Of a DNA stretch of 64,000 nucleotides, positions 1-8,358 are shown piece after piece. The translations under genes were made by a program, and so were the position numbers. The stretch lies in NCBI RefSeq assembly GCF_938030145.1, contig NZ_CALHGM010000043.1, positions 1 through 64,000 of the forward strand. Reading direction: 5' to 3'. The DNA is from an uncultured Campylobacter sp. GTDB taxonomy: Bacteria > Campylobacterota > Campylobacteria > Campylobacterales > Campylobacteraceae. The notes under the pieces were generated by a model. That model was not told where the DNA came from. It made no database searches and worked only from the letters and a program-made list of their open reading frames with translations. How positions within the stretch are numbered: the first letter of the stretch is position 1; each line of letters opens with the position of its first letter.

Positions 1-54
1 AACCAGCGACCAAGCGGTTAACAGCCGCCTACTCTACCGCTGAGCTAATCCGGA
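1..54 (-). tRNA. tRNA-Asn (GTT), 3' part cut by window edge
   Basis: Read on the minus strand, the sequence starts TCCGGATTAGCTCAGC and has a D arm and an anticodon loop with GTT. The T arm is only begun, because the 3' end lies outside the window. It is the last visible member of a six-tRNA cluster on this strand. Confidence 0.93.
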
Positions 55-68
55 ACGCGTAGAATGGA

Positions 69-153
69 TGGTGCGGATGAAAGGACTTGAACCTTCATGC
101 CGTGAGGCGCCAGATCCTAAGTCTGGTGTGTCTGCCAATTTCACCACATCCGC
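69..153 (-). tRNA. tRNA-Leu (TAG)
   Basis: The minus strand starts GCGGATGTGGTGAAATTGGC and ends in an encoded CCA. The anticodon stem CCAGA/TCTGG holds loop CTTAGGA, giving anticodon TAG. A short variable arm fits a class II tRNA-Leu of about 85 nt. Confidence 0.95.
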
Positions 154-202
154 AAAAAAGAAAGCGCATATTAGCCAAAAAGCTCTTAATATGAGCTTAA
201 TA

Positions 203-279
203 TGGTACGCCCAAGAGGATTCGAACCTCTGGCCTACGGCTTAGAAGGCCGTTGCTCTATCCAACTGAGCTATGAGCGC
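203..279 (-). tRNA. tRNA-Arg (TCT)
   Basis: A 77-nt cloverleaf with encoded CCA. The acceptor GCGCTCA pairs with TGGGCGT using wobbles. The anticodon loop CTTCTAA gives TCT, which reads AGA/AGG. Confidence 0.95.
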
Positions 280-294
280 AAAATATCAAATCAG

Positions 295-371
295 TGGTAC
301 GCTCGAAAGGAGTCGAACCTTCAACCTACAGATCCGAAGTCTGTTGCTCTATCCAATTGAGCTACGAGCGC
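295..371 (-). tRNA. tRNA-Arg (TCG)
   Basis: A 77-nt cloverleaf with encoded CCA. The anticodon stem ACAGA/TCTGT encloses CTTCGGA, so the anticodon is TCG, reading CGN codons. Its body closely resembles the neighbouring tRNA-Arg (TCT), which suggests an old tandem duplication. Confidence 0.92.
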
Positions 372-377
372 ATAAAG

Positions 378-455
378 TGGGGTGAGTTGTGGGAATCGAA
401 CCCACGACCCTCAGGACCACAATCTGATGCTCTAACCTACTGAGCTAAACTCACC
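378..455 (-). tRNA. tRNA-His (GTG)
   Basis: The anticodon loop contains TTGTGGT, so the anticodon is GTG. The extra encoded G(-1) opposite C73 that is typical of tRNA-His is present (GGTGAGTT against AACTCACC). The CCA is encoded. Confidence 0.95.
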
Positions 456-459
456 ACAA

Positions 460-536
<77 letters not shown>

Positions 537-565
537 TAGATTTTCGTGGATTGAATGAAAAGCGT

Positions 566-571
566 ATTATA
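566..571 (-). promoter_or_regulatory. -10 box of the tRNA operon
   Basis: TATAAT on the minus strand, about 30 nt upstream of tRNA-Pro and embedded in an AT-rich run. This is the sigma-70 arrangement usual in Campylobacter, with a strong -10 box and no clear -35. Confidence 0.6.
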
Positions 572-610
572 TATATTTTTTCTTAAATTCCGCTTTTTGC
601 GGCTTTAAAT

Positions 611-1240
611 TTAATGAAATTTAACAAGTCGCATCTGTTTTTCTAAATTTTTTAATAAAATTTGCATCAGCGCTAGCCCCTTAGTGCGGTGCGAAATTTT
701 AAATTTCACCGCAGCGGACAGCTCCCCGATCGTGCGGTAAAATCCGCGCGGAATAAACATAAAATCGTATCCGAATCCGTTTTGCCCACGCTGCTGTGTT
801 ATCGCCGTGCCGTGCATAAAGCCGTGCGTACAAAATTCGCCCAGAGCGCATTTTAGCGCGATCGCCGCGGTGTAATGCGCGGGCGAGGAGTCTAAATTTA
901 AAGCTCTCAGCTCGCTTGCTAATTTATAGCGATTGCTCGCATCCGTTGCACCCGCTCCGCTAAAGCGCGCCGAAAATATCCCCGGAGCCCCGCCCAGCGC
1001 GTCCACGCAGATACCGCTATCATCGCTTAGCACGAAAAATTCGCTCTGCAAATTTTTACTTTTTAGCGCCTCATACACTGCGCGAACTTTAATAAGTGCG
1101 TTTTGTTTGAAGCTCGTGCCGCATTCGTCGATCTCAAAAGGATCCAGCACCTCGCCGAGCGCGTAAATTTCATATTCTGCGAAGAATTCTTTTATCTCTT
1201 TTACTTTATCCGCGTTGCTCGTCGCAAGTAAAATTTTCAT
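611..1240 (-). CDS. rdgB: Non-canonical purine NTP pyrophosphatase (RdgB/HAM1 family)
   Basis: A cytosolic house-cleaning enzyme. The family hydrolyses dITP, XTP and other deaminated purine nucleotides to monophosphates, so they are not built into DNA. The 209-residue protein has the family landmarks in order: N-terminal SNADKVKEI (nucleotide-binding SN..K..E), the central acidic loop LSDDSGICVDALGGAPG, GFGYDFMF, and the C-terminal SHRTKGLAL. Length is normal. The ATG at 1240 follows an AAGGAGAGC ribosome-binding site. It stands alone, convergent with nothing, just upstream of the tRNA cluster on the same strand. Confidence 0.95.
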   Translation of the reverse strand: MKILLATSNADKVKEIKEFFAEYEIYALGEVLDPFEIDECGTSFKQNALIKVRAVYEALKSKNLQSEFFVLSDDSGICVDALGGAPGIFSARFSGAGATDASNRYKLASELRALNLDSSPAHYTAAIALKCALGEFCTHGFMHGTAITQQRGQNGFGYDFMFIPRGFYRTIGELSAAVKFKISHRTKGLALMQILLKNLEKQMRLVKFH

Positions 1241-1265
1241 CCGCTCTCCTTAAATTTAATGCGCC

Positions 1266-1271
1266 ATTTTA
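1266..1271 (-). promoter_or_regulatory. Probable -10 box for rdgB
   Basis: TAAAAT on the minus strand, 26 nt upstream of the rdgB start. Spacing is right for a short leader; the match to TATAAT is imperfect. Confidence 0.35.
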
Positions 1272-1304
1272 CCCAAAATCAAAGAATTCATTACGATTTT
1301 TGGC

Positions 1305-1310
1305 TATAAT
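1305..1310 (+). promoter_or_regulatory. -10 box for the MFS-moeA operon
   Basis: A perfect TATAAT 35 nt upstream of the ATG at 1345. It also argues against an earlier TTG start at 1300, which would overlap the promoter itself. Confidence 0.6.
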
Positions 1311-1344
1311 CGCCAGAAATTTTATACTTTTAAGGTTCACAACA

Positions 1345-2643
1345 ATGCTAAAAAGCGTCCTGCCGCTTAGTTTTATAATCGCTACCAGATTTTTCGGGCT
1401 GTTTATACTGCTGCCGGTGCTCAGTCTCTACGCCCTTAGCCTGCGCGGCGCCAACGAAGATCTCATCGGCCTACTTTTTGGAATTTACGCCATTACGCAG
1501 ATGATCCTGCAAACCCCGTTTGGGGTGCTAAGCGATAAGATCGGACGTAAAAAAACCCTTGCGATAGGGCTGGTGCTTTTTATCGTGGGCGCTTGCGTTT
1601 GCGCGGCGAGTGAGAGCATTTATACGATGATTTTTGGGCGCTTTTTGCAAGGCTGCGGTGCCGTAGGAGCCGTAGCTACCGCACTAATTAGCGATTTTAC
1701 GCGAGAGGAAGAGCGCGGCAAGGCGATGGCGGTAATGGGCGCAATGATAGGCGTGAGCTTTGGTGTCGCAATGATTTTAAGTCCGCTTTTAAGCGCCAAA
1801 TTTGGACTTGCCAGCCTATTTCATCTAAGTTCAGCGCTTACGCTTTTATGTTTGATGCTGCTTTTTTTCGTAGTACCTACCGAACCGCATATCCGCTCTC
1901 TGCGTCAAAAGGTCCCGCTCGGCTCACTTTTGAGTGACAAAAATTTAATGCTTATGAATTTAACGAATTTTTTTCAAAAAGCTTTCATGACGGCAGCGTT
2001 TTTTCTAATTCCAATTTTGCTCGTGCAAAAATTCGGGCTTTCCAAAAGTGATTTGACCAAAATTTATGCTCTAGGCGCGGTATTCGGCTTTACTGCGATG
2101 GGTGCGAGCGGCGCTTTAGGCGAAAAGCGCGCACTAGCTAAGCAAATTCTACTTATCGGCATCTGCTTTTTCATCGCTTCGTATTTGATTTTTGCGTTTG
2201 CTAGCGGGGCGAGCGCTTTCGTGGTGGGTGTGATGCTCTTTTTCGTGGGATTTAACGCGCATGAGCCCATTATGCAAAGCCTTGCGTCCAAATTTGCCAA
2301 AGTCGCTCAAAAAGGCGCCGCGCTTGGGATTTTTAATTCGTTCGGATTTTTTGGCAGTTTTTTGGGCGGGCTATGCGGCGGCGCACTTTTTGGCAAAATT
2401 GGTATCGAAGCGCTAGGCATTGGCGTCGCGGTTTTGGGTGTGATCTGGCTTGTGCTACTTTCTAGGCTGAGCGATCCAAAACTTTTTAAGAATTTATACT
2501 TTCCTAAAGGCGGCGATTTTTCCGCACTACAGGGCGTAAAGGGCATTATTGAAATTTACGAGACCGATGGCGAACTCGTTGTGAAATTTAACTCAAAACT
2601 GATAAATGAAGATCAAATTTATAAAATCGTAGGAGGCAAATGA
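1345..2643 (+). CDS. Major facilitator superfamily drug-efflux-type transporter
   Basis: Inner-membrane secondary transporter of 432 residues. About twelve hydrophobic helices run through residue 370. The MFS loop 2-3 signature is present (GVLSDKIGRKKTL), typical of the DHA1 proton-antiport drug exporters. A soluble tail of about 60 residues follows the last helix (EIYETDGELVVKF...), predicted cytoplasmic and ferredoxin-fold-like in composition. The ATG at 1345 is preferred because the in-frame TTG at 1300 lies in the promoter. The stop overlaps the moeA start (TGATG), so the two are co-transcribed. The substrate cannot be read from sequence. Confidence 0.85.
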   Translation: MLKSVLPLSFIIATRFFGLFILLPVLSLYALSLRGANEDLIGLLFGIYAITQMILQTPFGVLSDKIGRKKTLAIGLVLFIVGACVCAASESIYTMIFGRFLQGCGAVGAVATALISDFTREEERGKAMAVMGAMIGVSFGVAMILSPLLSAKFGLASLFHLSSALTLLCLMLLFFVVPTEPHIRSLRQKVPLGSLLSDKNLMLMNLTNFFQKAFMTAAFFLIPILLVQKFGLSKSDLTKIYALGAVFGFTAMGASGALGEKRALAKQILLIGICFFIASYLIFAFASGASAFVVGVMLFFVGFNAHEPIMQSLASKFAKVAQKGAALGIFNSFGFFGSFLGGLCGGALFGKIGIEALGIGVAVLGVIWLVLLSRLSDPKLFKNLYFPKGGDFSALQGVKGIIEIYETDGELVVKFNSKLINEDQIYKIVGGK

Positions 2644-3851
2644 TGGAATTTGAAAAATTTGAAAGCGCGATGGAGCGCTTCGCAAACACGGTGCAAAAGT
2701 CCTCGCGCATCGAGAAGGTCGCGATCACGCAGGCGCTGGGGCGTATTTTGGCAAGCGATGTTGCAGCACCTTTTAGCACTCCGCGCCGCCCGACCGCCGC
2801 GATGGACGGCTACGCGCTAAAGGGCGCAGATCTAAGCGAAGGGGCAAAATTTAAGATCGTCGGCACGACGCCTGCAGGCAAGATGCCTGGCGCCGCGGCA
2901 AAGGCGGGCGAGTGCGTCAAAACCTTCACTGGTGGGCTAATGTGCGAGGGCAGCGACACGCTCTTGCCTATCGAAAACGTGCAGGTACAAGCAGGCGAGA
3001 TCGTCGTCATAAAGCCTGTCGCGGCGGGCTTTGCCGTGCGCGCGGCGGGCGAGAGCTACCGCGAGGGCGAACTTTTGCTTAGAAGCGGCACGAAGCTCGG
3101 CTTTTCGCAGATCGCGCTGCTAGCAGAGCTTGGTCTATTTCACATAAGCGTATTCGTCCGCCCAAAAGTAGCGATCCTAGCCACAGGCAGCGAGATCAAG
3201 GATCTGGGCGAAAAACTCGAAAACGACGCTCAAATTTACAGCTCCAACCACATCGCGCTTGCAAATTTAGTAACGCAGCTAGGCTGCGAAGCGATGATAA
3301 TGCCGATCGCGCGCGACGACGAAAAAGAGCTAGAAGGCGCGATCTTATCGGCCTTGCATAGCGCAGACATACTTCTAACCAGCGGCGGAGTGAGCGTTGG
3401 AGACTACGACTTCGTGCAAAGCACGCTACAATCAAAATTTGAGCTAATCGTAAAGGGCGCAGCGATCAAACCGGGCCGCCACGTGCGCGTAGCCAAAACC
3501 GGCGAAAAATATATCTTCGCGTTCCCCGGCTTCCCGCTCTCGGCGCTTATTACGTGCATTTTGTTTTTGCGCGTATATTTGCAAAGATCCTTCGGCGTGC
3601 ACGAAAACACCGAATTTAGCGCAATCTTAGATCACGACTACGTAAAAAAGACGCCGTGGCTGGAGTTTATGCCTGCCGTTTTACAAAACAGAGAGGGGCG
3701 GCTTTTTGTTAGCCTGCAAAGTAAAAAGCAAGGCTCCAGCGCGATTTTAAACAATTTAGACGACGATAGCGTCCTGCTCGTAGCGCCGCTAGAGGTCAAA
3801 GAGCTCAAAAAAGGCGAGCTCGTGCGCGTAATCTCGGTACCTAAAATTTAG
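2643..3851 (+). CDS. moeA: Molybdopterin molybdenumtransferase MoeA
   Basis: Inserts molybdate into adenylylated molybdopterin in the last step of molybdenum-cofactor synthesis, in the cytosol. At 402 residues it is the usual length. Visible family motifs are TPRRPTAAMDGYA near residue 45, the MoCF-binding core TGSEIKDLG...QIYSSN, SGGVSVGDYDFV, and KPGRHVRVAK with FAFPGFPLSAL. Two ATGs occur (2640 and 2643). The AGGAGG at 2631-2636 is better spaced for 2643, which overlaps the preceding stop by one base. The partner genes moaA/mogA are not nearby. The cofactor would serve molybdoenzymes such as formate dehydrogenase or nitrate reductase. Confidence 0.95.
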   Translation: MEFEKFESAMERFANTVQKSSRIEKVAITQALGRILASDVAAPFSTPRRPTAAMDGYALKGADLSEGAKFKIVGTTPAGKMPGAAAKAGECVKTFTGGLMCEGSDTLLPIENVQVQAGEIVVIKPVAAGFAVRAAGESYREGELLLRSGTKLGFSQIALLAELGLFHISVFVRPKVAILATGSEIKDLGEKLENDAQIYSSNHIALANLVTQLGCEAMIMPIARDDEKELEGAILSALHSADILLTSGGVSVGDYDFVQSTLQSKFELIVKGAAIKPGRHVRVAKTGEKYIFAFPGFPLSALITCILFLRVYLQRSFGVHENTEFSAILDHDYVKKTPWLEFMPAVLQNREGRLFVSLQSKKQGSSAILNNLDDDSVLLVAPLEVKELKKGELVRVISVPKI

Positions 3852-4133
3852 CGTGCAGCGGCTCGGAGACGGTTGCGGCGGCGGACGGAATTTTAACTGC
3901 CGCGAGGGTTAAAATTTTGCCGTCGCGAGGCACTAAATTTAGCCGCGAAAGCTCGGTTTAGGATTTACAAAGGCTGAAATTTAGACCCAAATCGCGTCGC
4001 GGCAGGCTCAGTAGGATTTTACCGCGCGCCGTATCAGAGCAAGCAGGCGCGCCGAAATCTTTGCCGCCGCGCAACTTCAGCTCTAAGTTGCTTTACGGGC
4101 GAAATTCGGGGATTTGCGAGAGATAAAGTAAAA
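3852..4133. other. Intergenic region, no recognisable gene
   Basis: GC-rich spacer with repeated AAATTT-core words. One frame stays open from about 3979 into the small ORF at 4134, but it has no start codon and no recognisable homology. I see no promoter or terminator. Confidence 0.4.
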
Positions 4134-4199
4134 ATGAAAGATAAATTTTATAGCGCTCTAGCGGGCGTTTTCGGCGAATACAAAGCGGGTGTAAAATGA
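4134..4199 (+). CDS. Possible 21-residue leader or remnant ORF
   Basis: ATG...TGA encodes MKDKFYSALAGVFGEYKAGV plus Lys. Its stop overlaps the start of the next gene by four bases (ATGA), the arrangement of translationally coupled genes. The same frame is open upstream to about 3979 without a start, so it could be the tail of a decayed gene. No family is recognised and the ribosome-binding site is weak. Confidence 0.3.
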   Translation: MKDKFYSALAGVFGEYKAGVK

Positions 4200-4702
4200 G
4201 CCAAACTCACCCTTTTAAACCGATTTTCGATGAGAATTCTAAAATTTTAATCCTCGGCTCCTTTCCCTCCGTCGTTTCTCGTAAATTTGGCTTTTACTAC
4301 GCAAATCCGCAAAACCGCTTCTGGCGCGTGCTGGCGCAAATTTTAAACGCGCCGCCGCCTGCGAGTACGGACGAAAAGATAAAATTCCTGCTCGCCCGCG
4401 GCATCGCCATCTACGACGCTGCGATCTGCTGCGAGATAAAGGGCTCGAGCGACGCCAAAATGACCGCCGTCGTGCCTGCAAATTTGGAGCCGATCTTTAG
4501 CGGCGCGCGCATCGTACAAGTTTACGCAAACGGCAGCAGGGCGCACGAAATCTGCGAAAAATACCTAAAAACTCAAATTTTAAACGCGACCGGCAAAGAG
4601 CCCGTCAAGCTGCCGTCCACGAGCCCTGCGAATGCAAATTTTAATTTTGAAAGGCTGGTACGCGAGTGGACGATCGTCGCGGATATGTTAAAGCGCGCCT
4701 AA
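4196..4702 (+). CDS. DNA-deoxyinosine glycosylase (uracil-DNA-glycosylase superfamily)
   Basis: Predicted base-excision repair enzyme that removes hypoxanthine, and perhaps uracil, from DNA. The 168-residue sequence has the hallmark start of the family, HPFKPIFDENSKILILGSFP, with the LGSFPS phosphate-binding loop. It continues with FYYANPQNRFW, the active-site loop seen in the family's hypoxanthine glycosylases. A C-terminal VKLPSTSPAN segment holds the conserved PSTSPAN. The start overlaps a tiny upstream ORF. With rdgB in the same window, two independent defences against deaminated purines are present. The family assignment is firm; the exact lesion preference is inferred. Confidence 0.88.
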   Translation: MSQTHPFKPIFDENSKILILGSFPSVVSRKFGFYYANPQNRFWRVLAQILNAPPPASTDEKIKFLLARGIAIYDAAICCEIKGSSDAKMTAVVPANLEPIFSGARIVQVYANGSRAHEICEKYLKTQILNATGKEPVKLPSTSPANANFNFERLVREWTIVADMLKRA

Positions 4703-4871
4703 ATTTAGCGCTCGGCTCCATTAAACAGCGCGCGCGAGGCTTACGGGTACGGCTTGCGCTCTGCCCGCATCATAAACCAAACCCACAGCCTAAACTCCGT
4801 GAGGATTTATCTAAAATTTAGCTTCAAATTTTAAAATTCTTCAAATTTAACCAAGCCAAAGGAAGCAAAAT

Positions 4872-6083
4872 ATGAAAACCTGCAAAGCCGCGCAAAATTC
4901 GCTCAATTTGAGCTTAAATTTAATGCGAAGTTTTATCTTTTCAAGCGCATTAAAGCTCCTGCTTCTGCTTCCGCTTTTGGCGCTAGGCGCGCAAGCTCTG
5001 GAGCCAAAAATCGTAATGCAACCCGAGCCGATCCTAAAAAACGGCCTGTATTTCGTAGCGGACAAGCCCTACAGCGGGACGCTCAAGGTACTGCATTATA
5101 GCGTCGAGGATCTCTACGACGTAAATTTTATGGGCGTCGTCTACCCCAGAGCAAAGCCGCTGCCGCCCACGCTTATCAGAGAGATCGACGTAAAGAACGG
5201 CACCGCGGTGCTTCAGCGCGATTACTTTGACGGCAGAGATAAGCCCTCAAACGAATATCCGCTAAAGGGCGGCCTATACGACGGCGTCGCGAAGAGCTAC
5301 TACGCAGACGGCGGCGAGCTGAGATCGCAGAGCGAATACAAAGCCGGCAAGCGCGAGGGTTTTTACAAGCTGTATTATCAGGGAAGCGGCAAGCTAAAGC
5401 AGCAGGGCACGTATAAAGCGGATAGGCGCGAGGGCGTTTTCACCGACTACTACGAAAGCGGCGAAGTAAGCGCGCGCCATCCGTATAAGGGCGGGCTGCG
5501 AAACGGCAAGGACGTGGATTATTACAAAAGCGGCAAAGCGCGCGGCGTGCGAACATACAAAGCGGGCAAGCGCCAAGGCACGGAAAAATGGTATTACGAA
5601 AGCGGCGCACTAAAGCAGATGGGCGCATACAAGGATGACCGCAAACAGGGCGTTTGGAAGTTGTTTTACGAGGACGGTAAGACGCGCGTAGTAGAAAATT
5701 TCAAAGATGGCGAGCGTGACGGCGTCGTGCGCGAATACTACGAGGGCGGCGCGCTGCAGGGCGAATACGAGTTTGAGCGCGGCAGGCAAACGGGCACAAG
5801 TAAGCAATACTACGCAAGCGGCGCGCTTGCGGCGAAGGTAATGTTCAGAGATGGGCGTAAGCACGGGCTTTATGAAACATATCACGAAAACGGCGCACTC
5901 AAGGCCAGAGTCACGTTCAAGGATGGGCTCGAGACGGGCACGGCGAAGCACTACTACGCAGACGGAAAGCTCGAAGCCGAGGGCGAGTTTGAGCGCGGTA
6001 GGCTCGTGCGTGCCAAAAAATACGACGAAAGCGGCAAACTAATCAGCGACAAATCCGATAAAAACGGGCTAGCGAGGGAGTAA
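4872..6083 (+). CDS. Exported MORN-repeat (YwqK-like) protein
   Basis: A 403-residue protein with a secretion signal: hydrophobic stretch after MRSFIFSSALKL and an Ala-x-Ala-type cleavage site near residue 43. From about residue 137 to 395 it is a run of some eleven 22-24-residue MORN_2 repeats with the pattern YY..G.L.....Y..G.R.G. The ATG at 4872 has AAAGGAAG behind it; an alternative ATG at 4923 would give a more ordinary signal peptide. Databases often name such proteins YwqK-family antitoxins, but no toxin gene is adjacent and this copy is exported. It is better described as a MORN-repeat surface or periplasmic protein of unknown function. Confidence 0.8.
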   Translation: MKTCKAAQNSLNLSLNLMRSFIFSSALKLLLLLPLLALGAQALEPKIVMQPEPILKNGLYFVADKPYSGTLKVLHYSVEDLYDVNFMGVVYPRAKPLPPTLIREIDVKNGTAVLQRDYFDGRDKPSNEYPLKGGLYDGVAKSYYADGGELRSQSEYKAGKREGFYKLYYQGSGKLKQQGTYKADRREGVFTDYYESGEVSARHPYKGGLRNGKDVDYYKSGKARGVRTYKAGKRQGTEKWYYESGALKQMGAYKDDRKQGVWKLFYEDGKTRVVENFKDGERDGVVREYYEGGALQGEYEFERGRQTGTSKQYYASGALAAKVMFRDGRKHGLYETYHENGALKARVTFKDGLETGTAKHYYADGKLEAEGEFERGRLVRAKKYDESGKLISDKSDKNGLARE

Positions 6084-7453
6084 AGCGGGCTAAATTTTAA
6101 AATTTTGCGGGCTTGGAATTTTGAAAAGGCTTAAAAATTTTGAGTAGATGCGGCTTTGCGTTTTAACGAGCGTAGCTTCGCGTTTTCAGCACTCACGGCT
6201 TCGTACTTAAAGCGAGCGAGATTTTGCGTTTTAACGAGCGTAGCTTCGCGTTTTAAATAAATTTAGCTTTACCTTTCGAGCGAGCGTGGTTTTAAATTTT
6301 ATTGAGTATGTCTTTGAATTTTAAGCAAGCGAGCCTTGGGCTTTTGGTTTTCGACACATATACCGCGCCGTCAAGTGGCGCCTTAACGGATTAAATTTTG
6401 TGCTTGTGAAGCGGCACGCTGCATTTCGAGCGAGTAAAATTCTACGCCGAGCGGCTTTACACGGCACGCGAATACGGCTCGGCGCTTTAATTAACGAAGT
6501 CTCGCACAGCGCAGCTCGCCGCGTAATTTGAGCTGATGCGGTTAAAACCCCACGCTGTATTTTGGCACACATAGCGCGCATGTATCGCCTGACGCGGCAT
6601 AGCTTGGTTTCGATGCGGCTTGTTTTTTCCGCGTAACGAGCAACTTTGGCACGGTGCAAATTTTTAAAATTTAAAGCGAAATTTCAAGCCGAAACGACGC
6701 TAAAAATTTCAACTGCCAAAAAGTAAAATTTGATGATCAAATTTTGTTAAATTTAGACCGCGGTTCGCAAGTCGCAAGCCGTGCTATTCAGGCCCAAATT
6801 CAAATTCACCGCAACCTTGTCTTTGGCGCGGCAAATTTTATCTGGCTGATATTTTAAAATTTGCCGACCGCTTTACTAAACAAAATTTTACGAATAGGGC
6901 ATGGGTGAACAAAGCAGGGATGCAGAGAGTGCCTCTGTATATAATTACGGAAGCAAAGAATGCGCTGCTTATTTCGGTATGAAAATTTCATGGGCTTATT
7001 GCAACTTTAAAATTTTGCAAGATGCTCGCTCGTAGCGTTAAATTTCAATACGCAGGTGGCAAAAATTTTAAGAAAGCAGAGCCATATAGAGCTAAATTTC
7101 GTATAGGAGTCCGTGCAACGCGGTATTTGCGCACAAGATATAAGCGCTGAAAAGAAGAAGCACTCGGAATTTGGCGCGTAACGAGCGGTGAACTATAGTC
7201 AAGCAAACTTCAAATTAAAAATCTTAAATTTTAATCCGTGGACGCTAAATGGGTTCAAAATCAAATTTACGTAAATTTAGTACGCGGCAAACCGACAAGC
7301 CGTGAGCGCTCGCAGAGCAACGCAGGCTATATGGCGCAGTATCCGTGCGGCAAAAGAAGCGTTGAAAGGCGGAGCTATTTGAAATTTAGAGCGCGGCGGG
7401 CATAGAGAACCGAAAATCCGCAGCGCTCGAAGCTGTGTAACGAAAGTCCAATT
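6084..7453. other. 1.4-kb region without convincing genes
   Basis: Long non-coding stretch of GC-rich spacer and AAATTT words. It holds an exact 32-nt direct repeat (6155-6186 and 6223-6254). A 44-residue ORF at 6901-7035 and a 112-residue minus-strand ORF at 6321-6659 are open, but have Arg/Ala-rich, shadow-like composition. Most likely eroded sequence. Confidence 0.5.
6155..6254 (+). repeat. Two copies of an exact 32-nt direct repeat
   Basis: The 32-nt unit beginning TTTGCGTTTTAACGAGCG is identical at 6155-6186 and 6223-6254, with a start-to-start distance of 68 nt. Related ends (GCGAGCG...TTTTAAA) recur downstream to about 6330. This suggests local duplication in a decaying region. Confidence 0.7.
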
Positions 7454-8185
7454 TTATCCGCAGCAGCCGCAATCGCAGCGCGAAGATGCGGCTGGATGAA
7501 GCTCGCCGATGTAGAGCTTCACGGAGCCAAGCCCTTGCTCTTTTACCCACGAATAGGCGTCGCTTGCGAAGCCGAAATCCGCAAAATGCAAGAAATTCTC
7601 CACGTAGGATTTGCGCGCATTTTGATAATCTATGTAGTAGGCGTGCTCCCAAAGATCGCAAGCTAAAAGCGGAATTTTGCCGCGTGCGATCGGGGTATCC
7701 GCGTTTTGCGTCGTGATGATTTCTAAATTTGTGCCGCGCTCGTCGCATATGAGCCAGCACCAGCCGCTGCCAAAAAGCCCCATCGCGCGCTTTAAAAACT
7801 CGCTTTTAAAATTTTCCATCCCGCCGAAAGCCTGCGCCAAAGCGTCCTCCAGCTCGCCACTAGGCTCGCTTGGCTGCGCGATGCAGTCGAAGTAAAAATC
7901 GTGGTTGTAAATTTCAGAGGCATTGTTAAAAATACGGCTAAAACCTAGGCAAATTTGATAAAGCTTTGAAATTTGCGAAAACTCGCACTCCTCTCCGCGA
8001 GCCTCCTTGAACGACTGCGTGATGATCGTAAAAAGATCCGCGTTTTGTATCGGCGTATCCGCAATGTCTCGATTTAGGGCGGAGACATAGTCCTCGCAAA
8101 GCCCGCCGTGATGAAATTTCAAACTCTGCAAGCTCGCGATTTTATTCGTGCGCGGATCAAAAGGCAGCGCCCTGGATCTAAACAC
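7454..8185 (-). CDS. Atypical Fe/Mn superoxide dismutase with Cys-rich tail
   Basis: Converts superoxide to oxygen and peroxide. The 243-residue protein keeps the four metal ligands of the family (His25, His95, Asp177, His181) and the FGSGWCWL and WEHAYYIDYQNAR blocks. It differs from E. coli SodB in the second shell: the gateway His30-His31 pair is Leu29-Cys30, and the Gln69 that holds the metal-bound solvent is Glu91. The C terminus ends RCDCGCCG, a possible extra metal site. The GTG start at 8185 has GAGG behind it and overlaps the stop of the acidic ORF by one base. It is last in the can-mscS-acidic-sod operon. SOD family is certain; activity and metal are not. Confidence 0.85.
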   Translation of the reverse strand: MFRSRALPFDPRTNKIASLQSLKFHHGGLCEDYVSALNRDIADTPIQNADLFTIITQSFKEARGEECEFSQISKLYQICLGFSRIFNNASEIYNHDFYFDCIAQPSEPSGELEDALAQAFGGMENFKSEFLKRAMGLFGSGWCWLICDERGTNLEIITTQNADTPIARGKIPLLACDLWEHAYYIDYQNARKSYVENFLHFADFGFASDAYSWVKEQGLGSVKLYIGELHPAASSRCDCGCCG

Positions 8186-8358
8186 TAATAATCCTCGCTG
8201 TCCAAATCGCTATAATCGTTAAAACCGTCGTCGTCTTCGTAGCTGTAATCATCCTCGTCGTAGTTGTAGTTGTAACTCTCGTCACCTCCGATTAAATCAT
8301 CGTCCTCATATTCGTCCTCATCGAACTCTTCGTCTTCGAAGTCATCGAAATCAGCCAT
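8185..8358 (-). CDS. Small highly acidic Asp/Glu/Tyr-rich protein
   Basis: A 57-residue ORF, MADFDDFEDEEF..., ending SDLDSEDY. More than half of its residues are Asp or Glu, most others are Tyr, Phe, Asn or Ser, and it has no Lys or Arg. Its ATG has an excellent AAAGGAG site and overlaps the last 8 nt of the mscS gene. Its TAG overlaps the GTG of the SOD gene, so it is translationally locked between the two. Low-complexity acidic peptides of this kind can bind metal ions or basic partners; here that is inference. No homologue is recognised. Confidence 0.7.
   Translation of the reverse strand: MADFDDFEDEEFDEDEYEDDDLIGGDESYNYNYDEDDYSYEDDDGFNDYSDLDSEDY

Noticed and set aside
1300..1344. TTG start 45 nt upstream for the MFS gene
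   Set aside because: It overlaps the TATAAT box and lacks a ribosome-binding site; the ATG at 1345 is better.
5610..5951. 113-residue ORF opposite the MORN gene
   Set aside because: It is the antisense shadow of a regular repeat; its own repeats mirror those of the real gene.
4872..6083. YwqK antitoxin of a toxin-antitoxin pair
   Set aside because: The protein has a signal peptide and many MORN repeats, and no toxin gene is next to it. The database label is misleading.
6321..6659. 112-residue minus-strand ORF
   Set aside because: Arg/Ala/Cys-rich composition, no ribosome-binding site and no family pattern. It looks like chance openness in a GC-rich spacer.
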